DNA from: an uncultured Actinomycetes bacterium
GTDB taxonomy: Bacteria > Actinomycetota > Acidimicrobiia > Acidimicrobiales > Microtrichaceae
NCBI GenBank assembly: GCA_903868545.1
Contig: CAIPVR010000313.1
Location: 1 to 32,564 of the forward strand
DNA: 32,564 nt
Direction of reading: 5' to 3'
Shown here: piece by piece, positions 8,202-15,048 of the stretch
Layout: every line of letters starts with the position of its first letter
Position numbering within the stretch: the first letter of the stretch is position 1
The notes under the pieces: model-generated
The model's input: only the letters and a program-made list of their open reading frames with translations
What the model was told of the DNA's origin: nothing
Databases searched by the model: none
Translations under genes and position numbers: made by a program

Positions 8202-8245
8202 GCGTGGGCCGGCACCCGGGGATGCGGCACCCGGAGATGCGTGGG
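8193..8245. repeat. Short repeats next to gene end
   Basis: CCCGGAGATGCGTGGG occurs at 8193-8208 and again at 8230-8245. Between them a 15-bp near-tandem unit (GCACCCGG(G/A)GATGCG) is repeated at about 8212-8241. The first copy overlaps the right arm of the terminator, and the second touches the stop codon of the minus-strand gene. Confidence 0.75.
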
Positions 8246-8809
8246 TCAGCCCCCGTCGCGGTTGGCGGTTCGGCCGTCCTCGGGGCGCAGGTCGACGATC
8301 AGGTTGCCGGTGGGGTCGATCCGCCAGGGGAAGGCCTCCAGCGTCGATCCGTCGCTCGAGCCGGAGCCGTCGGCGGAATAGGTGACGTCGCGGCACAGCT
8401 CGCCCACCCGCCGGCCGGCGCCGTCCACGTTGGCCCGCTCCTCGAAGAGGTTCCGCTCGGCGTTCCACACGAGGAAGCACCCCTCGGGCGCACCGGGCGC
8501 CCTCGCCGACAACGCCACCCACCGCAGCTTCGGGTCCTCGCCGAAGTGGTTCACCACGATCGGCTGGACCTGGCCCCGCCCGGACACGTCGCTGAACAGG
8601 ATCGGCCCGTCGGCCGCCACCTGCCGGGCGAGACGGGTCGCCTGGCCGGCGTCGAACACGTCGTCGCCCAGTTGCACCTGCACCGGGCCCTTCCCCCCCG
8701 ACGCGAGGGCGATCACGCCCCAGGCGAGGCCGACCGCCACCACGAGCGCGGCCACGCCCACGGCGATCGCCGTGGCCTGCCGCCCGCCGGAGCGCCGTTC
8801 GACCGGCAT
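8246..8809 (-). CDS. Membrane-anchored protein of unknown function
   Basis: I do not recognise this 187-residue protein. It has a short basic N-terminus, one hydrophobic helix (about 13-34), then a soluble domain with strands such as VQVQLGDDVF, GPILFSDVSG, GCFLVWN and GNLIVDLRP, and two cysteines (CFLVWN, LCRDVTY) that could pair outside the cell. An N-in, C-out topology is likely. A longer reading frame begins at TTG 8851, but that extension is encoded by a palindrome and lacks a ribosome site, so ATG 8809 was chosen. It is transcribed divergently from sucC; there is no other functional clue. Confidence 0.65.
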   Translation of the reverse strand: MPVERRSGGRQATAIAVGVAALVVAVGLAWGVIALASGGKGPVQVQLGDDVFDAGQATRLARQVAADGPILFSDVSGRGQVQPIVVNHFGEDPKLRWVALSARAPGAPEGCFLVWNAERNLFEERANVDGAGRRVGELCRDVTYSADGSGSSDGSTLEAFPWRIDPTGNLIVDLRPEDGRTANRDGG

Positions 8810-8830
8810 CAGCCCGCTACTCCCCGGCTT

Positions 8831-8872
8831 TGTGTCGCGTGGCGACTGCAAACGCCACCCCTGCGCGACACA
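8831..8872. repeat. Nested palindrome (TGTGTCGCG ... CGCGACACA)
   Basis: Outer arms of 9 bp (8831-8839 and 8864-8872) enclose inner arms TGGCG (8840-8844) and CGCCA (8853-8857), with an 8-nt loop and a 6-nt bulge on the right. It lies in the divergent region between the membrane protein gene and sucC. It may be a regulator site or a dispersed REP-like element; one window cannot separate these. Confidence 0.6.
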
Positions 8873-8921
8873 GAGCGCGGGGGTCCAGAGGTGCGGAATG
8901 GGCGGTGGGGGCGCACGCCCT

Positions 8922-8927
8922 TAGTAT
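8922..8927 (+). promoter_or_regulatory. Possible -10 box for sucCD
   Basis: TAGTAT lies in a short AT-rich patch about 115 nt upstream of the sucC GTG. No good -35 was found. A transcript from here would have a leader of about 105 nt, consistent with sucC having a real Shine-Dalgarno site. Confidence 0.35.
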
Positions 8928-9040
8928 CACGCGCCGTGCGCCCGCCCACCTGACGGCGGGGGCGCGACCGATCAGCCCGGCACTCCAGCGGCCCGACGTA
9001 CCGGCGTCAACGGACCGGCAACCAGCAGAAAGGCCTGAGG

Positions 9041-10186
9041 GTGGACCTCTTCGAGTACCAGGGGAAGCAGTTCTTCGCCTCCTTCGACATCCCCGTCTCG
9101 GCCGGTGAGGCCGTCACCACCGTGGAGGACGCCGTGGCCGCGGCCGAGCGCCTCGACCAGTGGCCGGTGGTGGTGAAGGCACAGGTGCACACCGGCGGCC
9201 GGGGCAAGGCCGGCGGCGTGAAGCTCGCCAACTCCGTCGAGGAGGTGCGGGAGCACGCCACGAACATCCTCGGGCTCGACATCAAGGGCCACATCGTGAA
9301 GATCGTCTGGATCGAGGTCGGCTCCGACATCGCCGAGGAGTACTACGCCAGCTTCACGCTCGACCGGTCCGCCAAGAAGCACCTCGGAATGCTGAGCGCC
9401 CAGGGCGGCGTGGAGATCGAGGCCGTCGCCGAGTCCGACCCGGACGCCATCGCGAAGATCTGGATCGACCCGGTCGACGGGCTCGACGAGGCAACCGCCC
9501 GCGAGTGGGTGGCCGCGGCGAAGCTGAACCCCCAGGCCACCGAGGGGGCCGTCGACATCCTCCTCAAGCTCTACCGCGCCTACACCGAGGGCGACGCCGA
9601 CCTCGTGGAGATCAACCCGCTCATCCTGAAGCCCACCGGCGAGGTCCACGCGCTCGACGCCAAGGTCACCCTCGACGCCAACGCCGCCTTCCGTCACGAG
9701 TGGGCCGAGTACGAGGCCACGCAGTCCCGTGACGAGCGTGAGCAGGCGGCACACGAGAAGGGCCTGCAGTACGTGGGCCTCGACGGGTCGGTGGGCATCA
9801 TCGCCAACGGCGCCGGTCTCGCCATGTCCACCCTCGACGTGGTCAACCAGGTGGGCGGGTCGCCCGCGAACTTCCTCGACATCGGCGGCGGCGCCAACGC
9901 GGACGTCATGGCCGGGGCCCTCGAGGTGATCAACAACGACCCCTCGGTGAAGTCGATCTTCATCAACATCTTCGGTGGCATCACCCGCGGCGAGGAGGTG
10001 GCCAACGGGATCGTCGAGGCGCTCAACCGGGTGACCATCGACGCCCCGATCGTGATCCGTCTCGACGGCACCAACGCGGACGAGGGCCGGGCGATCCTGG
10101 AGCCGCACCTCTCCGGGCAGCTGCAGATGCAGCCCACCATGCTCGACGCCGCCCGCACCGCCGTGGCCCTGGCCGCGGACCGCTGA
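9041..10186 (+). CDS. sucC: Succinyl-CoA synthetase beta subunit (ADP-forming)
   Basis: TCA-cycle enzyme subunit that, with SucD, interconverts succinyl-CoA and succinate with nucleotide phosphorylation. At 381 residues it has the ATP-grasp domain starting DLFEYQGKQFF, the nucleotide-binding stretch VVVKAQVHTGGRGKAGGVKLA, the metal/ADP region DLVEINPLIL, and the CoA-ligase domain with FLDIGGGAN and FINIFGGITRGEEVANGI. GTG 9041 follows a good Shine-Dalgarno sequence AGAAAGG (9027-9033, 7-nt spacer). sucD follows after 56 nt. Identification is secure; ADP versus GDP preference is not determined. Confidence 0.97.
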   Translation: MDLFEYQGKQFFASFDIPVSAGEAVTTVEDAVAAAERLDQWPVVVKAQVHTGGRGKAGGVKLANSVEEVREHATNILGLDIKGHIVKIVWIEVGSDIAEEYYASFTLDRSAKKHLGMLSAQGGVEIEAVAESDPDAIAKIWIDPVDGLDEATAREWVAAAKLNPQATEGAVDILLKLYRAYTEGDADLVEINPLILKPTGEVHALDAKVTLDANAAFRHEWAEYEATQSRDEREQAAHEKGLQYVGLDGSVGIIANGAGLAMSTLDVVNQVGGSPANFLDIGGGANADVMAGALEVINNDPSVKSIFINIFGGITRGEEVANGIVEALNRVTIDAPIVIRLDGTNADEGRAILEPHLSGQLQMQPTMLDAARTAVALAADR

Positions 10187-10242
10187 GCCCCGACCGCCGA
10201 GCAACTTCACGCCGAGCAACCGAACGAGCAAGAGGACACCCA

Positions 10243-11139
10243 ATGAGCATCTTCGTCGACGAGAACACCAAGGTCGTCTACCAGGGCCTCACCGGCAGCC
10301 AGGGCCGCTACTACGGGCTGCTGAACCGCGACTACGGCACCCAGGTGGTGGCCGGCACGAACCCGAAGAAGGCCGGCGAGGAGGTGGACGGCATCCCGAT
10401 CTTCGCGTCGGTGGCCGACGCCGTGTCCGCGACGGGTGCCACCGCCAGCTGCATCTTCATCCCGGCGCCCGGCGTGAAGGCCGCCGTGATGGAGGCCGCC
10501 GAGGGTGGGGTGGAGTTCATCGTGTGCATCACCGAGGGCGTGCCCGCCCAGGACGAGGCCTGGTTCTTCAACAAGCTGCAGCGTGACTTCCCCGGCGTGC
10601 AGCTCCTCGGCCCGAACTGCCCGGGCATCATCAGCCCCGGGAAGTGCAACATCGGCATCACCGCCGGCCACATCGCGAAGGAGCCGGTGCCGGGCGAGAA
10701 GAACGTGGGGATCGTCAGCCGGTCCGGCACCCTCACCTACCAGGCCCTCTACGAGCTGAAGCTGCAGGACGTGGGCGTGACCACCTGCGTGGGCATCGGC
10801 GGCGATCCGGTGCCCGGCACCAGCTTCATCGACTGCCTCGAGCGTTTCGAGGCCGACCCGGAGACCTCGGCCGTGATGATGATCGGCGAGATCGGCGGCT
10901 CGGCCGAGGAGGAGGCCGCCGAGTTCATCAAGGCCAGGATGTCGAAGCCCGTGGTGGCCTACATCGCCGGCCAGACCGCGCCGGCCGGCAAGAAGATGGG
11001 CCACGCCGGCGCCATCGTCTCCGGCGGCAAGGGCACGGCCAAGGCGAAGATGGAGGCGCTCACCGACGCCGGCGTCCGGGTGGGCGCCCACCCCACCGAG
11101 GCCGGCAGCCTCATGGTGGAGGTCATCCGCTCCCTCTGA
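10243..11139 (+). CDS. sucD: Succinyl-CoA synthetase alpha subunit
   Basis: Partner of SucC; carries the phosphohistidine and the CoA-binding Rossmann domain. At 298 residues it has [15 protein letters not shown] (CoA binding), [25 protein letters not shown], and the active-site histidine His254 in [19 protein letters not shown] 10243 follows AGAGGA (10231-10236) with a 6-nt spacer. It is co-transcribed with sucC and followed by a strong hairpin. Confidence 0.97.
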   Translation: MSIFVDENTKVVYQGLTGSQGRYYGLLNRDYGTQVVAGTNPKKAGEEVDGIPIFASVADAVSATGATASCIFIPAPGVKAAVMEAAEGGVEFIVCITEGVPAQDEAWFFNKLQRDFPGVQLLGPNCPGIISPGKCNIGITAGHIAKEPVPGEKNVGIVSRSGTLTYQALYELKLQDVGVTTCVGIGGDPVPGTSFIDCLERFEADPETSAVMMIGEIGGSAEEEAAEFIKARMSKPVVAYIAGQTAPAGKKMGHAGAIVSGGKGTAKAKMEALTDAGVRVGAHPTEAGSLMVEVIRSL

Positions 11140-11159
11140 GCCGCCCCACGACCGGGTCC

Positions 11160-11191
11160 GGGGCCCCGCCGCCGCACGGTGGCGGGGCCCC
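11160..11191 (+). terminator. Terminator hairpin after sucCD
   Basis: GGGGCCCCGCC (11160-11170) pairs with 11181-11191, and inner bases extend the stem around a GCAC loop. It is very stable but has no T-tract. It separates sucCD from the pilus operon. Confidence 0.75.
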
Positions 11192-11339
11192 GGCGCGTCC
11201 GGCGTTGGGTCGTCCGGCCCATTCCGGTGGGGTATCGGCCCCGTTCCCCGGGCGCGGCCGTGGCACCACACTTCGCGGGCGCCCCGGTGTCGGGAAGGTC
11301 CCGTGGAGGACATCGTGGCGTCGCGAGGAGGAGCGCCGG

Positions 11340-13337
11340 GTGGCCACACGACGTCGGAGCAGGTCGCAGAAGCCCCGCCCGTCCGCCGGTGGCGGCGTGG
11401 GGGTGAGGTCCCGCCCGGCCACCAGCACCTCGTTCGACGAGGAGCACCTCCAGGCCCAGGTGGACGCCTGGGTGGGGTCGCGCCGGGCGAAGCTGGGCGA
11501 CGTGCTCGTGGCCGCGGGCACGATCAGCGCGGACGACCTCCTCGAGGCGCTCGCGGTCCAGCGTCGGGCCCGGGGCCGCTCCGGAGCCGGCGGCGAGGCC
11601 CCGGACGCCGGCGGCGAGGCCCCGGAGGCCGGCGGCGACGACCCGGCCGCCGCCACCCCGGTGGGAGGTCCCCGCCTCGGCGAGGTGCTCATCGACCTCG
11701 GGGTGCTGGGCGAGGACTCGCTCGCCGGTGCCCTCGCCGAGCAGTTCGGCGTGCGCACGGCGGACCTCACCGAGGAGGACGTGGAGCACGCGGCGGTGGA
11801 GCGCGTGCCCGAGGAGGTGGCCCGGCGCCACGGCGTGCTGCCCTGGCGCGTGGAGGGCGACCGCGTGCTCGTGGTGGTCTCGGACCCGCTCGACACCGAC
11901 GCCATCGTGGAGCTCACCGCGACGTGCCGGAACATCTCGCTGGTCATCGGTCCGCGTGCGCACATCGACCGCCTGATCGACCGCACCTACGACGCGCTGT
12001 CCACCGCGGACGACGTGATCCGCGCGTTCGAGCTCACCGCGGCCGAGCAGGAGGCGTCCTCCGACGACACCTTCCGCGTGGACGAGAGCGCCCCGGTGGT
12101 GCAGGTGGTGAACCGCATCCTCACCCAGGGCGTGCGCAGCCGGGCCTCCGACATCCACGTCCAGCCCGGCCACGGCGACGTGCGGGTCCGCTTCCGTGTG
12201 GACGGCGCCATGACCGACGCCATCCGGCTGCCCTCGTCGATGGGGCCGGCCGTGGCCAGCCGGCTGAAGGTGATGGCCGAGCTGAACATCGTGGAGCGGC
12301 GCAAGCCCCAGGACGGGCAGTTCTCGGTGAGCGTCGACGGCCGGCCGATCGACGTGCGCCTCTCCGTGGTGCCCACCATCGACGGCGAGAAGTCGGTGAT
12401 GCGGCTCCTCGACAAGACCGGGTCGGTGATCTCGGTGGACCAGCTCGGCATGGTGCCGTCGGTGGCCCGTCCGTTCCTCGACATGGTGCGTGCCCCGCTG
12501 GGCATGGTGCTGTGCACCGGGCCCACCGGCTCGGGCAAGACCACCTCGCTCTACGCCGCCCTGCAGGAGGTGAACGACCCGACCAAGACGGTGGTCACCA
12601 TCGAGGACCCGGTGGAGTACCAGTTCGACGGGATCGCCCAGATGCAGGTGAGCGACACCGGCATGGACTTCGCGGAGGGGCTGCGGGGCATTCTCCGCCA
12701 GGACCCCGACGTGATCCTGGTGGGGGAGATCCGCGACGCGGAGACGGCGCGGATCGCCATGCAGGCCGCGCTGACCGGCCACCTGGTGCTGAGCTCGTTG
12801 CACGCGATCGATGCCGTCTCTGCGGTGCACCGCTTCATCGGGATGGGCATCGAGCCGTTCCTGGTGGGCTCCGCCATCAACGGGGTGGTGGCCCAGCGGC
12901 TGCTGCGCCGCCTGTGCCGGGCCTGTCGGGCCGAGACCACTCCGAACCCCAACGAACTCCGGCTGCTGGCCGAGATCACCGACGGCATCCTGCCGGAGAC
13001 GTGGTTCCGGCCCAAGGGCTGCAACCTGTGCGCCGGCACGGGCTACCGCGACCGGGTGGGCGTGTACGAGCTGCTCCGTTTCACCGACACGGTGCGCGAG
13101 CTGGTGGCGGCCCGTGCGGCCCCCAGCGAGATCAAGGCCGAGGCGTTGGCCGACGGGATGCGGACGATGCAGCAGCAGGCGTTCCTGATGGTGGCCGACG
13201 GGGTCACCACGGTGGAGGAGGTCATGCGCTGCGTGTATGCGCCGACCGCCACCGACACGGCCAAGGGCCCGGCGGAACTGACCGAGGGTCGCCGCGCCAT
13301 CAGCGCCGGTCCCGCGAGCGAGGAGGGGGCGGCATGA
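11340..13337 (+). CDS. pilB: Type IV pilus assembly ATPase, PilB/GspE type, with split MshEN region
   Basis: Hexameric secretion ATPase that drives pilin polymerisation at the cytoplasmic membrane; 665 residues. The two 24-residue MshEN half motifs (c-di-GMP binding in the family) are at 51-74 (KLGDVLVAAG...) and 112-135 (RLGEVLIDLG...), but are separated by 37 residues rather than the usual 5. The linker holds a repeated AGGEAP(D/E) unit. Next come the N2 region with SAPVVQVVNRIL and RASDIHVQP, Walker A GPTGSGKTT (394-402, Lys400), the Asp box TIEDPVEYQ, Walker B ILVGEIRDAETA, the His box LSSLHA, and a four-cysteine zinc site (CRACR and CNLC). GTG 11340 has a strong Shine-Dalgarno AGGAGGAG (11326-11333). 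First gene of a five-gene operon. A second PilB-type gene begins at 30638. Confidence 0.94.
   Translation: MATRRRSRSQKPRPSAGGGVGVRSRPATSTSFDEEHLQAQVDAWVGSRRAKLGDVLVAAGTISADDLLEALAVQRRARGRSGAGGEAPDAGGEAPEAGGDDPAAATPVGGPRLGEVLIDLGVLGEDSLAGALAEQFGVRTADLTEEDVEHAAVERVPEEVARRHGVLPWRVEGDRVLVVVSDPLDTDAIVELTATCRNISLVIGPRAHIDRLIDRTYDALSTADDVIRAFELTAAEQEASSDDTFRVDESAPVVQVVNRILTQGVRSRASDIHVQPGHGDVRVRFRVDGAMTDAIRLPSSMGPAVASRLKVMAELNIVERRKPQDGQFSVSVDGRPIDVRLSVVPTIDGEKSVMRLLDKTGSVISVDQLGMVPSVARPFLDMVRAPLGMVLCTGPTGSGKTTSLYAALQEVNDPTKTVVTIEDPVEYQFDGIAQMQVSDTGMDFAEGLRGILRQDPDVILVGEIRDAETARIAMQAALTGHLVLSSLHAIDAVSAVHRFIGMGIEPFLVGSAINGVVAQRLLRRLCRACRAETTPNPNELRLLAEITDGILPETWFRPKGCNLCAGTGYRDRVGVYELLRFTDTVRELVAARAAPSEIKAEALADGMRTMQQQAFLMVADGVTTVEEVMRCVYAPTATDTAKGPAELTEGRRAISAGPASEEGAA
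11586..11639 (+). repeat. 21-bp in-frame tandem repeat in pilB linker
   Basis: Two full 21-bp units (11586-11606 and 11607-11627) differ only at the last base and are followed by a partial third. They encode AGGEAPD and AGGEAPE, between the two MshEN half motifs. A multiple-of-three unit allows length change without frameshift. Confidence 0.85.
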
Positions 13338-14587
13338 CCGCGGTCGACGAACTGCCGGAGGAGCTCGAGGTCGCGAGCGGCGGCAGCCGGTTCCGCTACA
13401 CCGCCGAGACGCTCGACGGCGAGTCGGTCACCGGTGAGATCCGGGCGTGGTCGGCCACCTCCGCCCGCAACCGGCTCGCCGTGCAGGGCCTGCGGGTCAC
13501 GCGCCTGCGCGAGCGCAAGGGCCTGCGCATGGAGGTCACCAAGCAGCGGGTGCCGCTGGTGGAGATCATGCACTTCTGCCGGCAGATGGCGACCTTCCTG
13601 CGCGCCGGCGTGCCGCTCACCGAGGCGCTCGACGAACTGCGCCTCGACGCCCGGAACCAGCGCTTCCGGGGCCTGCTCGGCGAACTGCTGGAGCAGGTGG
13701 CCGCGGGGCGGTCGCTGGCCGACGCCCTCGCCGCCCACGAGGACGTCTTCCCCTCGTACTTCCTCGCGATCCTCCGCTCGTCCGAGCTCACGGGCCGGAT
13801 GGACGAGGCGTTCGAGCAGTTGCAGGCCTACATCGAGCGCGATCTCGACCTCCGCCGCCAGGTGCGGAAGGCGATGATCTACCCGCTGATCCTGCTCGGC
13901 CTCTCGCTCGCCGTGTGCCTGATCATCGTGGTGTTCGCGATCCCGCGGTTCGCCACCTTCTTCGCCGACTTCGGCGCCGAACTGCCGCTCCCCACCCGCA
14001 TGCTGATGGCGGTCGCCGACTTCGTGCAGTCGCCCGCCGGTCTGGCCACCGGGCTCGTGCTCGTGCTCGCCGCCGTGGCGACGGCCATCTGGTCGCGCAC
14101 CCCCCGGGGCCGGTACGTGGTGGACGGCCTGCTGCTGCGGATGCCGATCGTGTCGAACGTGGTGGTGTACTCGTCCACCGAGCGCTTCACCCGTGTGCTC
14201 GGCGCGCTGCTCGAGGCCGGTGCGCCGCTGCCCGACGCCCTCCCGACCGCGGCGGAGTGCTCCAACAACCTCGTGTTCCAGGAGCGGATCGGCGCGGTGG
14301 CCGACGGGATCCTCGCCGGTGAGGGGTTCGCCGACCCGCTGGCCCGCACGGAACTGTTCCCCCGCACCGTGATCCAGATGGTGCGGGTGGGGGAGCGCAC
14401 CGGTGCGCTCTCCGACCAACTGGAGAAGGCCGCCGGGTTCTACGAGTCCGAGCTCACGTACGCGGTCGACAAGCTCACCGCGTGGTTCGAGCCGCTCACC
14501 ATCATCTTCATCGGTGTGGTGGTGGGCTTCGTGGCCCTCGCCATGGTGAGCGCCATGTACGGCATCTACAACCAGGTGCAGATGTGA
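13334..14587 (+). CDS. pilC: Type IV pilus platform protein PilC (GspF family)
   Basis: Inner-membrane platform protein that links the assembly ATPase to the growing pilus; 417 residues. It has an N-terminal FRYTAETLDGESVTGEIRA segment, then two T2SSF domains (about 75-200 and 275-400). The first contains FCRQMATFLRAGVPLTEAL, the second FTRVLGALLEAGAPLPDAL, the usual paired motifs. Three membrane helices are visible: about 180-205, 235-255 and 390-413. Its ATG overlaps the pilB stop in ATGA, so translation is coupled. Identification is secure. Confidence 0.95.
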   Translation: MTAVDELPEELEVASGGSRFRYTAETLDGESVTGEIRAWSATSARNRLAVQGLRVTRLRERKGLRMEVTKQRVPLVEIMHFCRQMATFLRAGVPLTEALDELRLDARNQRFRGLLGELLEQVAAGRSLADALAAHEDVFPSYFLAILRSSELTGRMDEAFEQLQAYIERDLDLRRQVRKAMIYPLILLGLSLAVCLIIVVFAIPRFATFFADFGAELPLPTRMLMAVADFVQSPAGLATGLVLVLAAVATAIWSRTPRGRYVVDGLLLRMPIVSNVVVYSSTERFTRVLGALLEAGAPLPDALPTAAECSNNLVFQERIGAVADGILAGEGFADPLARTELFPRTVIQMVRVGERTGALSDQLEKAAGFYESELTYAVDKLTAWFEPLTIIFIGVVVGFVALAMVSAMYGIYNQVQM

Positions 14588-15048
14588 ACCACCGCACCCG
14601 GGGGCAGGCCGGCGTGACGCTGGTCGAGATCCTCGTGGTGGTCTCCGTGATCGTGCCGGTGGTGCTGGCCGCCACCCTCGGCCTGTTCACCGCGGTGACC
14701 ACCAGCGAGCAGACCGGCGCGCGCCAGGAGATGCAGCTGACCCTGTCGGCGCTCGCCGACGGGCTCCGCACCCTCGATCCCTACGTGGCGTGCGGCACCG
14801 CCGCCCAGTACGACGGCGCGGCGCGCACCGCCCCGGGGCTCGCCGACATCACCGATGCCACCGGCGACGTGGGCAGCGTGGTGCGGGTGGAGTACTGGGA
14901 CCAGACGACCGGCACGTACGGACCCACCTGCGGCACCGACGGCGGCGCCCAGCGGCTGGTGCTGCGGGTCACCCGGGGTGACCGCACCGTCGACGGCGAG
15001 GTCGTGAAGCGCAATCCCGACGCTCGGCCGGCGGCGGTGGCGCCGTGA
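14584..15048 (+). CDS. Short type IV prepilin-like protein
   Basis: Pilin or minor pilin of 154 residues. The short basic leader ends at Gly10, followed by VTLVE with Glu15 at +5, the prepilin peptidase and methylation signature, and a hydrophobic helix at about 11-33. The C-terminal domain has two cysteines (VACGTA, GPTCGTD) that may form a disulfide, as in many pilins. The GTG start overlaps the pilC stop in GTGA. Small size suggests a minor or core pilin; whether it is the main subunit cannot be decided from sequence. No prepilin peptidase gene lies in this window. Confidence 0.88.
   Translation: MNHRTRGQAGVTLVEILVVVSVIVPVVLAATLGLFTAVTTSEQTGARQEMQLTLSALADGLRTLDPYVACGTAAQYDGAARTAPGLADITDATGDVGSVVRVEYWDQTTGTYGPTCGTDGGAQRLVLRVTRGDRTVDGEVVKRNPDARPAAVAP

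Noticed and set aside
8810-8851. TTG start giving 14 extra residues to the membrane protein
   Set aside because: The extra codons begin inside the nested palindrome and there is no ribosome site; ATG 8809 gives a normal N-terminus.
11303-14587. 1094-codon plus-strand open frame spanning pilB and pilC
   Set aside because: Its first part is the wrong frame of pilB; only the end is pilC, which has its own ATG at 13334.
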